Shown here piece after piece: positions 27,774 to 35,936 of a stretch of DNA of 64,000 nucleotides. Location: positions 186,001 through 250,000 of the forward strand of contig NZ_OZ241356.1 of assembly GCF_965200405.1 (NCBI RefSeq), in the 5' to 3' direction. How positions within the stretch are numbered: the stretch's first letter is position 1; each line of letters opens with the position of its first letter. Source of the stretch: Glacieibacterium sp965200405 (GTDB taxonomy: Bacteria; Pseudomonadota; Alphaproteobacteria; Sphingomonadales; Sphingomonadaceae). Below the pieces are notes generated by a model. The model had not been told where the DNA came from, searched no databases, and worked only from the letters and a program-made list of their open reading frames with translations. The translations under genes were made by a program, and so were the position numbers.

Positions 27774-29174
27774 ATGACGAAGTCCGAAGAGACTTTCGAG
27801 GACGCGGTGGCGCAGGTCGCCGCAGTGCGCAGCGGCCGGGTGTCGTCGGCGGCGCTGGTCGAGGCGGCGATTGAGCGACTGGAGGCGGTCAACGGCCGCC
27901 TGAACGCTGTGGCGTTACCGAACTATGACCGCGCGCGCGCCGCGGCGCTGGCCGGGCCGAGTGGGCCATTGGCGGGCGTGCCGACGCTGATCAAGGACAA
28001 TGTCGAGCAGGCCGGGCTGCCGTGGACGAGCGGGTGCCGGGGCCTGGCCAAGCGGGTGGGCATCGCTGACTCGCCCATCGCCGCGGCGATCGAGGCCAGT
28101 AGCGCTGTCTCGATCGGGCGTTCGACCCTGCCGGAATTCGGGCTTTTACCGACGACTGAGCCGCTGCTGGGCGGGCCGACGCGCAATCCCTGGAACCTCG
28201 CGCACAGTGCCGGTGGCTCGTCGGGGGGCAGTGCGGCGGCGGTGGCGGCGGGGGTCGTGGCGGTGGCGCACGGCAACGACGGCGGTGGTTCGATCCGCAT
28301 CCCGGCGTCGTGCTGCAACCTTGTCGGGCTGAAACCGTCGCGAGCAAGGATGGCGGGCGAGACCCAGCTTCGCCACGTCACCGACTTCGGCGTCAATGGC
28401 TGCGTCAGCCGCACTGTCCGCGACACCGCTGCATGGCTTGCCGCCTGCGAAGGCACCGACGCGGCGTATCCCGCGGTCGGACTGGTCACCGGAGCATCGG
28501 AGCGGCGGCTCAAGATCCGAATGATGAGCGCCTCGGCGACCCGAGCCGAGCCTCACCCCGACGTGGGCGCGGTCTTCGAAACCAGCCGGCGCTGCCTGGA
28601 GGCGCTGGGTCACGCCGTTGCCGATGTGCGCCCGGCCTTCGACGGACGCGCCGTCGGAGCTGCCTTCACCGCGCTGTGGAGCGTCGGAGCCGCCGACCGC
28701 ACCAAGATCGCCGCAGACTTCCTCGGCCGCGCGGTCACCGATGCGGATGTCGAGCCGCTGACCCTGACCTGGGCGGCGCACGGCGCCGGCTTCGATCGCG
28801 CTGCCATCAACGCTGCGATTGCCGCGCTGCAGTTGCTGGAGACGCAGTATTCATCGCAGTTCGACGACTTCGACGTGCTGATGACGCCGACGCTGGGCCT
28901 GCCGCCGGTGGCGATCGGCGCGCTGTCGCCGGCGCAGTCCTATGATTCGGTCGCGCCGCTGCTCGGCGCCTATGTCGCCTACACGCCGATCGAGAATGCC
29001 GCAGGGGCACCGGCGATCTCGCTGCCGATGGGTTTTTCCGCCGATGGACTACCGATCGGAATGCAGTTCTCGACGCGTCCCGGCGGCGAGCGCATCCTGC
29101 TCGAACTGGCTTATGAGCTGGAGCGCGAGATCGGCTGGGATCGGCTGCGCCCCCCGCTATGGGTCGGCGGATGA
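27774..29174 (+). CDS. Amidase signature enzyme
   Basis: Serine amidohydrolase of the amidase signature family, 466 residues. The Ser-cisSer-Lys triad is visible: Lys in TLIKDNVE, Ser in SAGGSSGGSAAAVAAG and the nucleophile Ser in GNDGGGSIRIPAS. It lacks GatA context (no gatB or gatC), so it is a stand-alone amidase of unknown substrate. ATG at 27774 has a GGGGGAGG ribosome binding site. It overlaps aat by four bases. Confidence 0.9.
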   Translation: MTKSEETFEDAVAQVAAVRSGRVSSAALVEAAIERLEAVNGRLNAVALPNYDRARAAALAGPSGPLAGVPTLIKDNVEQAGLPWTSGCRGLAKRVGIADSPIAAAIEASSAVSIGRSTLPEFGLLPTTEPLLGGPTRNPWNLAHSAGGSSGGSAAAVAAGVVAVAHGNDGGGSIRIPASCCNLVGLKPSRARMAGETQLRHVTDFGVNGCVSRTVRDTAAWLAACEGTDAAYPAVGLVTGASERRLKIRMMSASATRAEPHPDVGAVFETSRRCLEALGHAVADVRPAFDGRAVGAAFTALWSVGAADRTKIAADFLGRAVTDADVEPLTLTWAAHGAGFDRAAINAAIAALQLLETQYSSQFDDFDVLMTPTLGLPPVAIGALSPAQSYDSVAPLLGAYVAYTPIENAAGAPAISLPMGFSADGLPIGMQFSTRPGGERILLELAYELEREIGWDRLRPPLWVGG

Positions 29175-29878
29175 GCCAGCGCCTCGATCCCGATCTGCTG
29201 CTCCGTGCCTATCGCATCGGCGCGTTCCCGATGGCCGACAGCGTCGATGCGGATGATGTCTTCTGGGTCGAGCCCAAGCGGCGCGGCATCATCCCGCTCG
29301 ACGGCTACCATCTGCCGCGAAGCCTGGCGAAGACGTTGCGCAGCGAGCGCTTCACCGTCACTGCCGACCGCGACTTCGGCGGGGTCATGCGCGCCTGTGC
29401 GGAGGCGACCCCGGAGCGGCCCGACAGCTGGATCAACGCCACCATCCTCGATGCCTATGGCGCCCTGCACGCCCGGGGAAATGCCCATTCGGTCGAATGC
29501 TGGCAGGACGGCGCGCTCGTCGGCGGACTTTATGGGGTCAAGCTCGGGGCGGCGTTCTTTGGTGAAAGCATGTTCAGCCGAGTACGCGATGCGTCCAAGA
29601 TCGCGCTGGCGCATCTGGTCGCGCGGCTCCGCGTCGGTGGCTTCCGCCTGCTCGACACCCAGTTCCTGACCAGTCATCTTGCCAGCTTCGGCGCGATCGA
29701 ACTGCCTCGCGCCGCCTACAAGCTTCAGTTGGACAGGGCGCTATCGGTCGCCGGCGACTTCTTTGCGCTCGACGTCCTGGGCGATGGCGCCTTGTCGATG
29801 GCCGTCCTGCCGGCCCCGACCGTATCCGGCCCCGTCGCCGGGAAGGTCATCGCGCAGCTTCTCACCCAGACGTCGTAG
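29171..29878 (+). CDS. aat: Leucyl/phenylalanyl-tRNA-protein transferase
   Basis: Adds Leu or Phe to N-terminal Arg/Lys of proteins, marking them for ClpAP (N-degron pathway). The 235-residue protein shows AYRIGAFPMAD, WVEPKRRGIIPLD, the WINATILDAYGALH block, VGGLYGVKLGAAFFGESMFS and LLDTQFLTSHLASFGA. The last 154 bases overlap the DUF2155 gene on the opposite strand, covering the final ~50 residues of both proteins. Confidence 0.94.
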   Translation: MSQRLDPDLLLRAYRIGAFPMADSVDADDVFWVEPKRRGIIPLDGYHLPRSLAKTLRSERFTVTADRDFGGVMRACAEATPERPDSWINATILDAYGALHARGNAHSVECWQDGALVGGLYGVKLGAAFFGESMFSRVRDASKIALAHLVARLRVGGFRLLDTQFLTSHLASFGAIELPRAAYKLQLDRALSVAGDFFALDVLGDGALSMAVLPAPTVSGPVAGKVIAQLLTQTS

Positions 29879-30279
29879 AGCGGGTGCTCCAGCGGGTGTA
29901 GCGAAGCACTTTCCGCGTACATCCACCCCGAATAAAGGCGCCGCGGATTGCCGATCCGCAACCGCTCGTCGATCTGCAGGAAGGCGCCGGTCAGCCGCTG
30001 CTCGGTCGGCGGTGTGGTCTCGCAGGCGCGTACCCGGATGGTCAGGGCGTCGAAAGTCACCGCCTCGCCCGGCTTGGCAGTGAACGTCTCGCTGCGTCCG
30101 TTACGCTTGTTAAGCGCAGCGAAGGTCACGACCCGTTCGGCCATCGGTGTCTCGGCGGCGATCACCGGGCTTTTGGCGGCATCGGTCTTCGCCGGCGCCG
30201 GCTTGATTGCCGCAACCGGGGCTGCAGGAGCTGCGGCCTGCCCGGCCACCTGCAGCGCCAGCAGTGCGAACAGGATCAT
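29725..30279 (-). CDS. DUF2155 domain protein
   Basis: A 184-residue, probably periplasmic protein with an N-terminal signal-like helix, an Ala/Pro/Lys linker and the DUF2155 core. The core (residues about 50-145) includes FAALNKRNGRSETFTAKPG and YSGWMYAESASLHPLEHPLYDVWV, the latter seen in shorter blocks. The C-terminal ~40 residues run antisense into aat and are low complexity. DUF2155 proteins commonly sit next to aat, mlaD and NDUFA12 in alphaproteobacteria; function unknown. Confidence 0.88.
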   Translation of the reverse strand: MILFALLALQVAGQAAAPAAPVAAIKPAPAKTDAAKSPVIAAETPMAERVVTFAALNKRNGRSETFTAKPGEAVTFDALTIRVRACETTPPTEQRLTGAFLQIDERLRIGNPRRLYSGWMYAESASLHPLEHPLYDVWVRSCAMTFPATGPDTVGAGRTAIDKAPSPRTSSAKKSPATDSALSN

Positions 30280-30794
30280 TTGGCCGCTGGTGTCGCGCCG
30301 GTTGCAGGGGCAGGAGCCGTTGGCGCAGCACTCTCGCTCGATCCGGTACGGTTGATATATCCGCCGATCAGCGACATCAGGTCGGTCGCGCCCTGGGTAT
30401 CGTCGATCTCGTCACCGGCCTTGAGCAGCTTGGGATCGCCACCCGGCGTCAGCGAGATGTAGCTGCCGCCGAGAATGCCCTCGGACGTGATCGCCGCGCT
30501 CGAGTCGATCGGCAGCTTGACCGCCGGGTCGATCGACAGGTCGAGCACCGCCTGGAACGACTTGGCGTCGAGGCGCTGGCCGGTCACGGTGCCGACCTTC
30601 ATCCCCGAGACGCGGACGTCGGTCCCGGTCGAGACGCCCGTCACATTGGCGAACCGCGCCGCCAGCTTGTAGCCGTTGGCGCCGCCACCTGCCGCCGTAC
30701 GCTGGTAGGCGAAGACGACGAAGCCGACGGCCACGACCAGCACCAGCAGGCCGATCAGTGCCTCGATGAAATTGTCCTTGAGCAAGGCGCGCAT
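30276..30794 (-). CDS. mlaD: MlaD-family outer membrane lipid asymmetry protein
   Basis: Membrane-anchored periplasmic MCE-domain protein of the retrograde phospholipid transport system. The 172-residue protein has one membrane helix (about residues 8-29), an MCE domain (about 38-115: VTGVSTGTDVRVSGMKVGTV, ILGGSYISL) and a low-complexity tail. It overlaps the DUF2155 gene by four bases. mlaE and mlaF are not in the window. Confidence 0.93.
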   Translation of the reverse strand: MRALLKDNFIEALIGLLVLVVAVGFVVFAYQRTAAGGGANGYKLAARFANVTGVSTGTDVRVSGMKVGTVTGQRLDAKSFQAVLDLSIDPAVKLPIDSSAAITSEGILGGSYISLTPGGDPKLLKAGDEIDDTQGATDLMSLIGGYINRTGSSESAAPTAPAPATGATPAAK

Positions 30795-31184
30795 CTACTC
30801 CGGGCTCCAGGCTTCGTAATCGCCGGTGGCGCGGGCCCGCTTGCCGGTGACCGCGAGACTGCCCGAGGGCGCATGCGCCTTGGGCGTGCCGGTGAGATTC
30901 GGTACCCACGGCTTTTCCCAGATGCGCGGCGCCGGCTGTTCGCTGGGCAGGGTGTCGACGGTCTTGTGCATCCACAGATACCATTCGGGCGGGATCCGGC
31001 TTGCCTCGGGCGTGCCGTTGTAGATCACCCAGCGACGCTCGTCGCCCTTGGCCCCTACCTTCGATGCGAAGTAGATATTGCCCTGCGTATCGCGTCCGAC
31101 CTCGCGGCCGAAGCGGCGGGTAGACAGGCTGGTTCCGAACGACGGACCGTTCCACCAGGTGAAGATCGTTTTGAGGAGGCTCAT
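30795..31184 (-). CDS. NADH:ubiquinone oxidoreductase NDUFA12 (17.2 kDa) family subunit
   Basis: Accessory complex I subunit shared by alphaproteobacteria and mitochondria (N7BM/B17.2). The 129-residue protein has FTWWNGPSFGT, the VGRDTQGNIYF motif, ERRWVIYNG and PPEWYLWMHKTVD, all family hallmarks. ATG at 31184 is preceded by GAGGAGG. It is immediately followed by mlaD with no gap. Confidence 0.93.
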   Translation of the reverse strand: MSLLKTIFTWWNGPSFGTSLSTRRFGREVGRDTQGNIYFASKVGAKGDERRWVIYNGTPEASRIPPEWYLWMHKTVDTLPSEQPAPRIWEKPWVPNLTGTPKAHAPSGSLAVTGKRARATGDYEAWSPE

Positions 31185-31268
31185 GGTGTCGGGGTTAGAA
31201 CCCGAATCCTGACCGTATGGCAAGTCCGCGCTTTGCCCCACAGGTGCGCAGCCTTAGTTCGTGAGGTG

Positions 31269-31913
31269 TCAGTCGGCCACTGCCTTGAGCCATTCCACGG
31301 TATCGCCGCCCATTGGGGCTTCGTCGTCGTTCGCCGTCTCGGTGCGCGTCGACAGTTCGACGGCCAGCGGACCTTTCTGGCCGGGCGCGATCCGCGCCGC
31401 CAGCAACTGCCCAGGCTCGAGTTCCAGCAGGCCGGCACGGCGCACGGTTTCCATGTGGACGAAAATATCCTGGTCGCCACCATCTCGAACGACGAAGCCG
31501 TATCCCTTCAGCCGGTTGAACCATTTGACGGTCACCGGCTCCAATGGCCCCGCCGTCGCCATCAAGGCGGTCGGGTCGACCCGGTTCACCGAGCGCTGGA
31601 CAGCAGTTTCAGGATCGGGACCGATTGCGGTGGACAGGTCGAGGTCGACGATCTTGCGAGCCTGGCGACCGCGATCGCGCTGCATGATATGGCACGACAG
31701 GGTCGCGCCTTCGGGCAAAGTCCGTCGGCCGATCTCGCGAACGACGGTGAAATGCACCAGCACGTCGCCGCTATTATCGTCGGGAACCATGAAGCCATAG
31801 CCGCGCACGGCATCGAACCACTTGACCACCCCGCGCACGCAGGTGTCCTGTTCCCCGGCGGGGACTATCGCGGCCGTATCGCTCATATCGTCGATCAACG
31901 CTATTTCGGTCAC
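31269..31913 (-). CDS. Protein with two cold-shock domains
   Basis: RNA/DNA-binding protein of 214 residues with two CspA-like OB folds. The first spans about residues 26-92 (GVVKWFDAVRGYGFMVPD, VLVHFTVV), the second about 126-190 (VTVKWFNRLKGYGFVVRD, DIFVHMETV). The linker is charged. The double-domain form is usual in alphaproteobacteria. Start GTG at 31913 or ATG at 31886; neither has a clear ribosome binding site. Confidence 0.92.
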   Translation of the reverse strand: MTEIALIDDMSDTAAIVPAGEQDTCVRGVVKWFDAVRGYGFMVPDDNSGDVLVHFTVVREIGRRTLPEGATLSCHIMQRDRGRQARKIVDLDLSTAIGPDPETAVQRSVNRVDPTALMATAGPLEPVTVKWFNRLKGYGFVVRDGGDQDIFVHMETVRRAGLLELEPGQLLAARIAPGQKGPLAVELSTRTETANDDEAPMGGDTVEWLKAVAD

Positions 31914-32059
31914 ACGGCGCCCCCACGCAACCTACCCTTGACAAGCTAACAGTGTAGCATGGGCGGACCGTTCAGCGATACCATGTTGTTAATGAACCGG
32001 CTGGCGCGTTCGAATCGTGCGACGAACGTTAAGATTAAACAGATCATTGGAGAGTTTTC

Positions 32060-32710
32060 ATGGAGTTGCAGGGCGAGAACCGCATCGCCGCCCCACGGGA
32101 CACCGTCTGGGCAGCGCTCAACGACCCCGCCGTGCTGGCGCGTTGCATCGACGGCGTGGAGACGTTGACGCGCGTTACGGCCGAGGACGGCAGTGAACGA
32201 TTCGAGGGAAAGATGAATGCCAGGGTCGGTCCGGTCAGGGCGACGTTCTCGGGAGCAGTAACCGTCACCGACCCCGAGCCGCCGCATCGCTACCGGCTGG
32301 TGGGCGAGGGCAAGGGCGGCGTCGCCGGCTTTGCCAAGGGCCAGGCCGAGGTCGTGCTGGTCGAGGACGGCGACGTCACGGTGCTCAGCTACACGGTAAC
32401 CTCCAGCGTCGGCGGCAAACTGGCTCAGCTCGGCAGCCGCCTGATCGAAGGCACAGCCAAGGGCTATGCCGCGACCTTCTTCGAGCGCTTCAAGCAGGAG
32501 GTCGAGGGTCCTCCCGCACCGGTCGCAGAAGCAGGCGGCGCGGATGCCGGCGTGCTGGAAGGCGGCACCGCGACCGCGGCGGTAATGCAGACGACCGACG
32601 ATCCGCAGGCCATACCCACGGCCGCCGCAGCCGGGGGCATGTCACCGCTGGTGTGGGGTGGCTTGCTCGTCGCCGCGGTGATCGCGCTGCTGGTCTGGCA
32701 GCTGTCATGA
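32060..32710 (+). CDS. CoxG/SRPBCC family protein with C-terminal membrane anchor
   Basis: Resembles the CO dehydrogenase subunit G family, which helps anchor or mature molybdenum hydroxylases. The 216-residue protein has a START-like fold (residues 1-145; GENRIAAPRDTVWAALNDP, GKMNARVGPVRATFSG), an Ala/Gly linker and a terminal membrane helix (about 194-214). GGAGAG ribosome binding site. It overlaps the xdhC-like gene by four bases. Confidence 0.9.
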   Translation: MELQGENRIAAPRDTVWAALNDPAVLARCIDGVETLTRVTAEDGSERFEGKMNARVGPVRATFSGAVTVTDPEPPHRYRLVGEGKGGVAGFAKGQAEVVLVEDGDVTVLSYTVTSSVGGKLAQLGSRLIEGTAKGYAATFFERFKQEVEGPPAPVAEAGGADAGVLEGGTATAAVMQTTDDPQAIPTAAAAGGMSPLVWGGLLVAAVIALLVWQLS

Positions 32711-33645
32711 GCGGCGCCGGACCCGACCGGGCGCTGGCAGCAGCGCGCGAATGGCATCGTGCCGGGCGCGGCGTGGCGCTGGCGACCGTCATCGAGACCT
32801 GGGGCTCGGCGCCGCGACGCGTCGGCGCTCATCTGGCGATCCGCGACGACGGCTTGTTCGAGGGCTCCGTCAGCGGTGGTTGCGTCGAGGGCGACGTCAT
32901 TACCGAGGCGCTGGACCTGATCGGTCGCGGCGGCTGGAAGCGGCTCGACTACGGCGTCGCCGATGCCCAGGCCTGGGAGGTCGGACTGGCCTGCGGCGGC
33001 CGCATCTCGGTATTGGTGCAGGCCGTCGCAGAGGGCGTCTTTTCGCCCGCATTGCTGGACGAGCTGGCGGAGGCGCGTAACGCCGGACGAACGCTGACGC
33101 TCGTCACCGACCTTGCGACCGGGCACACCGCGATCGGCGCCGAGGGTGACTTCACCAACAGCTATGCGCCGCCGCTGCGCCTGGCGATCATCGGGGCGGT
33201 CCATATCGCTCAGAGCCTGGTGCCGCTGGCCGCCCTGCTCGGTTATGACGCGACGGTCATCGATCCACGCGGGCTGTTCGCGGCCGGTCCACGGTTCGAA
33301 GGCGTCGCCGTCGACGAGCGCTGGCCCGACGAGGCGCTGGCGGAGTGGCGGCCCAATGCCGCCAGCGCGGTCGTCGCGCTGACCCATGATCCAAAGCTCG
33401 ACGATGTCGCGCTGGCCGCGGCGCTGCGGTCGGACGCCTTCTACATCGCGGCGCTGGGGTCGCGGAAGAACCATGCGGGGCGCCTGGAACGGCTGCGCGG
33501 CCTGGGGTTCGACGACGCGGCGCTGGGGCGGATCCATGGTCCGGCCGGGCTCGACATCGGTGCCAGCGGCCCGGCGGAGATCGCGCTGTCGGTGGCGGCG
33601 CAGATGGTTGCAGCGTGGCGCCGGCCGGTGCGGAGAGAGACTTGA
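32707..33645 (+). CDS. XdhC/CoxF family maturation protein
   Basis: Molybdenum cofactor chaperone or sulfuration factor for xanthine dehydrogenase-type enzymes, 312 residues. N-terminal XdhC domain (LATVIETWGSAPRRVGAHLAI, GSVSGGCVEGDV) and C-terminal Rossmann XdhC_C domain (IIGAVHIAQSL, ALTHDPKLDD, YIAALGSRKNHAGRLERL). ATGA overlap with coxG and TTGA overlap with the next gene indicate an operon. Confidence 0.93.
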   Translation: MSGAGPDRALAAAREWHRAGRGVALATVIETWGSAPRRVGAHLAIRDDGLFEGSVSGGCVEGDVITEALDLIGRGGWKRLDYGVADAQAWEVGLACGGRISVLVQAVAEGVFSPALLDELAEARNAGRTLTLVTDLATGHTAIGAEGDFTNSYAPPLRLAIIGAVHIAQSLVPLAALLGYDATVIDPRGLFAAGPRFEGVAVDERWPDEALAEWRPNAASAVVALTHDPKLDDVALAAALRSDAFYIAALGSRKNHAGRLERLRGLGFDDAALGRIHGPAGLDIGASGPAEIALSVAAQMVAAWRRPVRRET

Positions 33646-35279
33646 TCTTTGCGACGGTCGATCTCGATGCCGCGGTCGGTTCGCTGCTGGGCCACGGTCA
33701 GATGGTCGGCGACACGCGCTGGAGCAAGGGTCGGCGGCTGTCGCTCGACGACATCGATGCCGCACGCGCCGCCGGCCTCGTAGCGCTGACGGTCGCGCGG
33801 CTCGAAGCCGAAGATGTGCCGGAGGCGGATGCCGCGCAGGCCCTTGGCGATGCGCTTGCCGGGCTCGATATCGAGGCGTTGGCGCCGGTGCATGGGCGCG
33901 TCAACCTCGCAGCGCGACAGTCGGGGTTGCTGCGGCTCGACGCGGCGGCGATCGACCGGATCAACCGGATCGACGAGAGCATCACCCTCGGCACGCTCGC
34001 TCCCTTCGCCCGGGTAGCGGCCGGCGAGATCGTCGCGACCGTGAAGATCATTCCCTATGCGGTATCGCGGCCGGTGCTCGATCTGGCACTGGCGGCGGTC
34101 GTGCCGCTGAGCCTCGCAGCGTTTCGCGGGATCACGGTCGAGTTGTTCACCACGCGACTGCACGGCGTCAGCGACAAGGCAGTAGCGAAGACCGAAAGCG
34201 TGACCCGGGCGCGGCTGGCGTCGTTGGGCGTGACGGTCGGCAGGATCGAGACCTGCGAGCATGACGAGGCGGCGCTGACGGCGCTGCTGGCCCAGCCGAC
34301 CAGCGCCGCGATCACCCTGGTGGCGGGAGCCTCGGCGACGGTCGATCGCCGTGACGTCGTGCCTGCGGCGATCGTCGCTGCCGGCGGGATCGTCGAGCGG
34401 CTGGGCATGCCGGTCGACCCGGGCAATTTGCTGTGCCTCGGGCGGATCGGGAAGCGACCGGTCATCGGCCTGCCAGGGTGTGCAAGGAGCCCGAAGCGCA
34501 ACGGTTTCGACTGGGTGCTGGAGCGCCTGGTCGCCGGCATCGACGTGACGAGCCTCGACGTGGCGGCGATGGGCGTCGGCGGCCTGTTGCCCGAGGCAGA
34601 GCGGCCGGAGCCACGCGTCGCGCAGCCGGCGGCGGCGGGGCGAGTCGGGGCGATCATCCTCGCGGCGGGACGGTCGAGCCGGTTCGGCGGGGGCAACAAG
34701 CTGCTCGCCGACCTGGAGGGCCGGCCGGTCGTGGTGCATGTCGCTGACTCGCTGGAGACGGCCGGGCTTGGGCCGCCATTAATCGTGCTTGGCAACATGG
34801 GCGCGCAGGTCCGCGACACTCTCGCCGACCGGGCGGCGATCTACGTCGAGGCGGCGGACTTTGCGGCGGGGCTGTCGGCATCGCTGCGGGCAGGACTGGC
34901 TGCGGTACCGGCAGAGTGGCGGGCGGTGCTGGTTTGCCTCGGCGACATGCCCCGCGTCACGCCGGCAACGATGCAGGCGCTCGCCGAGGCGGCGACGAGC
35001 GACAGCGCGGTGGCGGTGCCGACCTGGCACGGCAAGCGCGGCAACCCGGTGCTGTGGGGCCGCGCGCACTTCCCGCGGCTGATGGCGATGACCGGCGACG
35101 TCGGCGGCAAGGCGCTGCTGGCGGAACTCGGCGATGCAGTGATCGAGGTTGAGGCCGACAGCGACGGCGTCCTCGCAGATGTCGACACGCCGGAAGCGCT
35201 GGCGGCCATGCGGGATCAGTCCTCTGGGAACTCTTCCTCCGACGGATCGCCCTTCAGCACGGCGCGGACCGTCGCATAG
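33642..35279 (+). CDS. Molybdopterin-binding domain / MobA-like nucleotidyltransferase fusion
   Basis: A 545-residue two-domain protein. The N-terminal half (to about 335) is a MoaB/MoeA-like molybdopterin-binding domain, with TLVAGASATVDRRDVVPAAI near its end. The C-terminal half is a MobA/MocA-type NTP transferase (GAIILAAGRSSRFGGGNKLLA, VCLGDMPRVTP, WHGKRGNPVLWG). It likely makes the cytosine dinucleotide form of the cofactor for hydroxylases. Start is TTG at 33642 overlapping the xdhC-like stop, with GGAGAGA upstream. The last 64 bases overlap recX. Confidence 0.9.
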   Translation: MIFATVDLDAAVGSLLGHGQMVGDTRWSKGRRLSLDDIDAARAAGLVALTVARLEAEDVPEADAAQALGDALAGLDIEALAPVHGRVNLAARQSGLLRLDAAAIDRINRIDESITLGTLAPFARVAAGEIVATVKIIPYAVSRPVLDLALAAVVPLSLAAFRGITVELFTTRLHGVSDKAVAKTESVTRARLASLGVTVGRIETCEHDEAALTALLAQPTSAAITLVAGASATVDRRDVVPAAIVAAGGIVERLGMPVDPGNLLCLGRIGKRPVIGLPGCARSPKRNGFDWVLERLVAGIDVTSLDVAAMGVGGLLPEAERPEPRVAQPAAAGRVGAIILAAGRSSRFGGGNKLLADLEGRPVVVHVADSLETAGLGPPLIVLGNMGAQVRDTLADRAAIYVEAADFAAGLSASLRAGLAAVPAEWRAVLVCLGDMPRVTPATMQALAEAATSDSAVAVPTWHGKRGNPVLWGRAHFPRLMAMTGDVGGKALLAELGDAVIEVEADSDGVLADVDTPEALAAMRDQSSGNSSSDGSPFSTARTVA

Positions 35280-35809
35280 TCATGCCCGGCCCGCATCATC
35301 GCCGCGACCTGCTTGCGGTGCCGGTCCGGATCGAAGCCGCCGGGATCATATGGCCCGAAACGCCGGCGCCGGGCGAACGCCTCAGCCACCGTGCGGCCAT
35401 CGGCCTTTTCGCTGATCTCGCCCGCCAGCCCCTTTTCGATCCCTGCGGCATTAAGGTCCTGCCCGATCCGGCGCGACCCGAAGCCCTTGGCCACCAGTCC
35501 TCGCGCTCGCGACTCCCCGAAGGCGCGGTCGTCGATATAGCCGAGCCCGACGAACTTCTCGACGATTTCCGCCACGGGCGCCGCGCCCTCCCCGCTCCAG
35601 CCACGCTCCCACAGCTTGCGCTCCAGATAGCGTTTCAGCTTGGCGGCACTGGTCGCATACTTGCCGACATAGCGCAGTCCAAGGTCGCGCAAGTGCGGTG
35701 CGTCGAGCGGCGGCGGCGGCACCCTTTCAGCGCGCTCGCGGGGTGGGCGTGGTTCGCCGTTGGCGGAACCGCTCCGCTTGCGTCCGAAAGAGGTGGAAAG
35801 CCTTGCCAT
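35216..35809 (-). CDS. recX: RecX-family recombination regulator
   Basis: Modulator of RecA filaments, 197 residues, composed of helical repeats (KYATSAAKLKRYLERKL, VGLGYIDDRAFGESRARGLVAKGFGSRRIGQDL). The N-terminal 30 residues are basic and proline-rich. It is not next to recA here. The 3' end overlaps the nucleotidyltransferase gene on the + strand by 64 bases. Confidence 0.88.
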   Translation of the reverse strand: MARLSTSFGRKRSGSANGEPRPPRERAERVPPPPLDAPHLRDLGLRYVGKYATSAAKLKRYLERKLWERGWSGEGAAPVAEIVEKFVGLGYIDDRAFGESRARGLVAKGFGSRRIGQDLNAAGIEKGLAGEISEKADGRTVAEAFARRRRFGPYDPGGFDPDRHRKQVAAMMRAGHDYATVRAVLKGDPSEEEFPED

Positions 35810-35936
35810 GCTTCTGCCACTATGGCGTCCGATTTTAACCGTGTCGCGTAGCTAAGGCTTAATCTACGAAGGATCGTGCGCGCTGCGGATGTACACTGCG
35901 GCGTAGCGACGACAGGGGACGCAAGGAGACGCTGGT

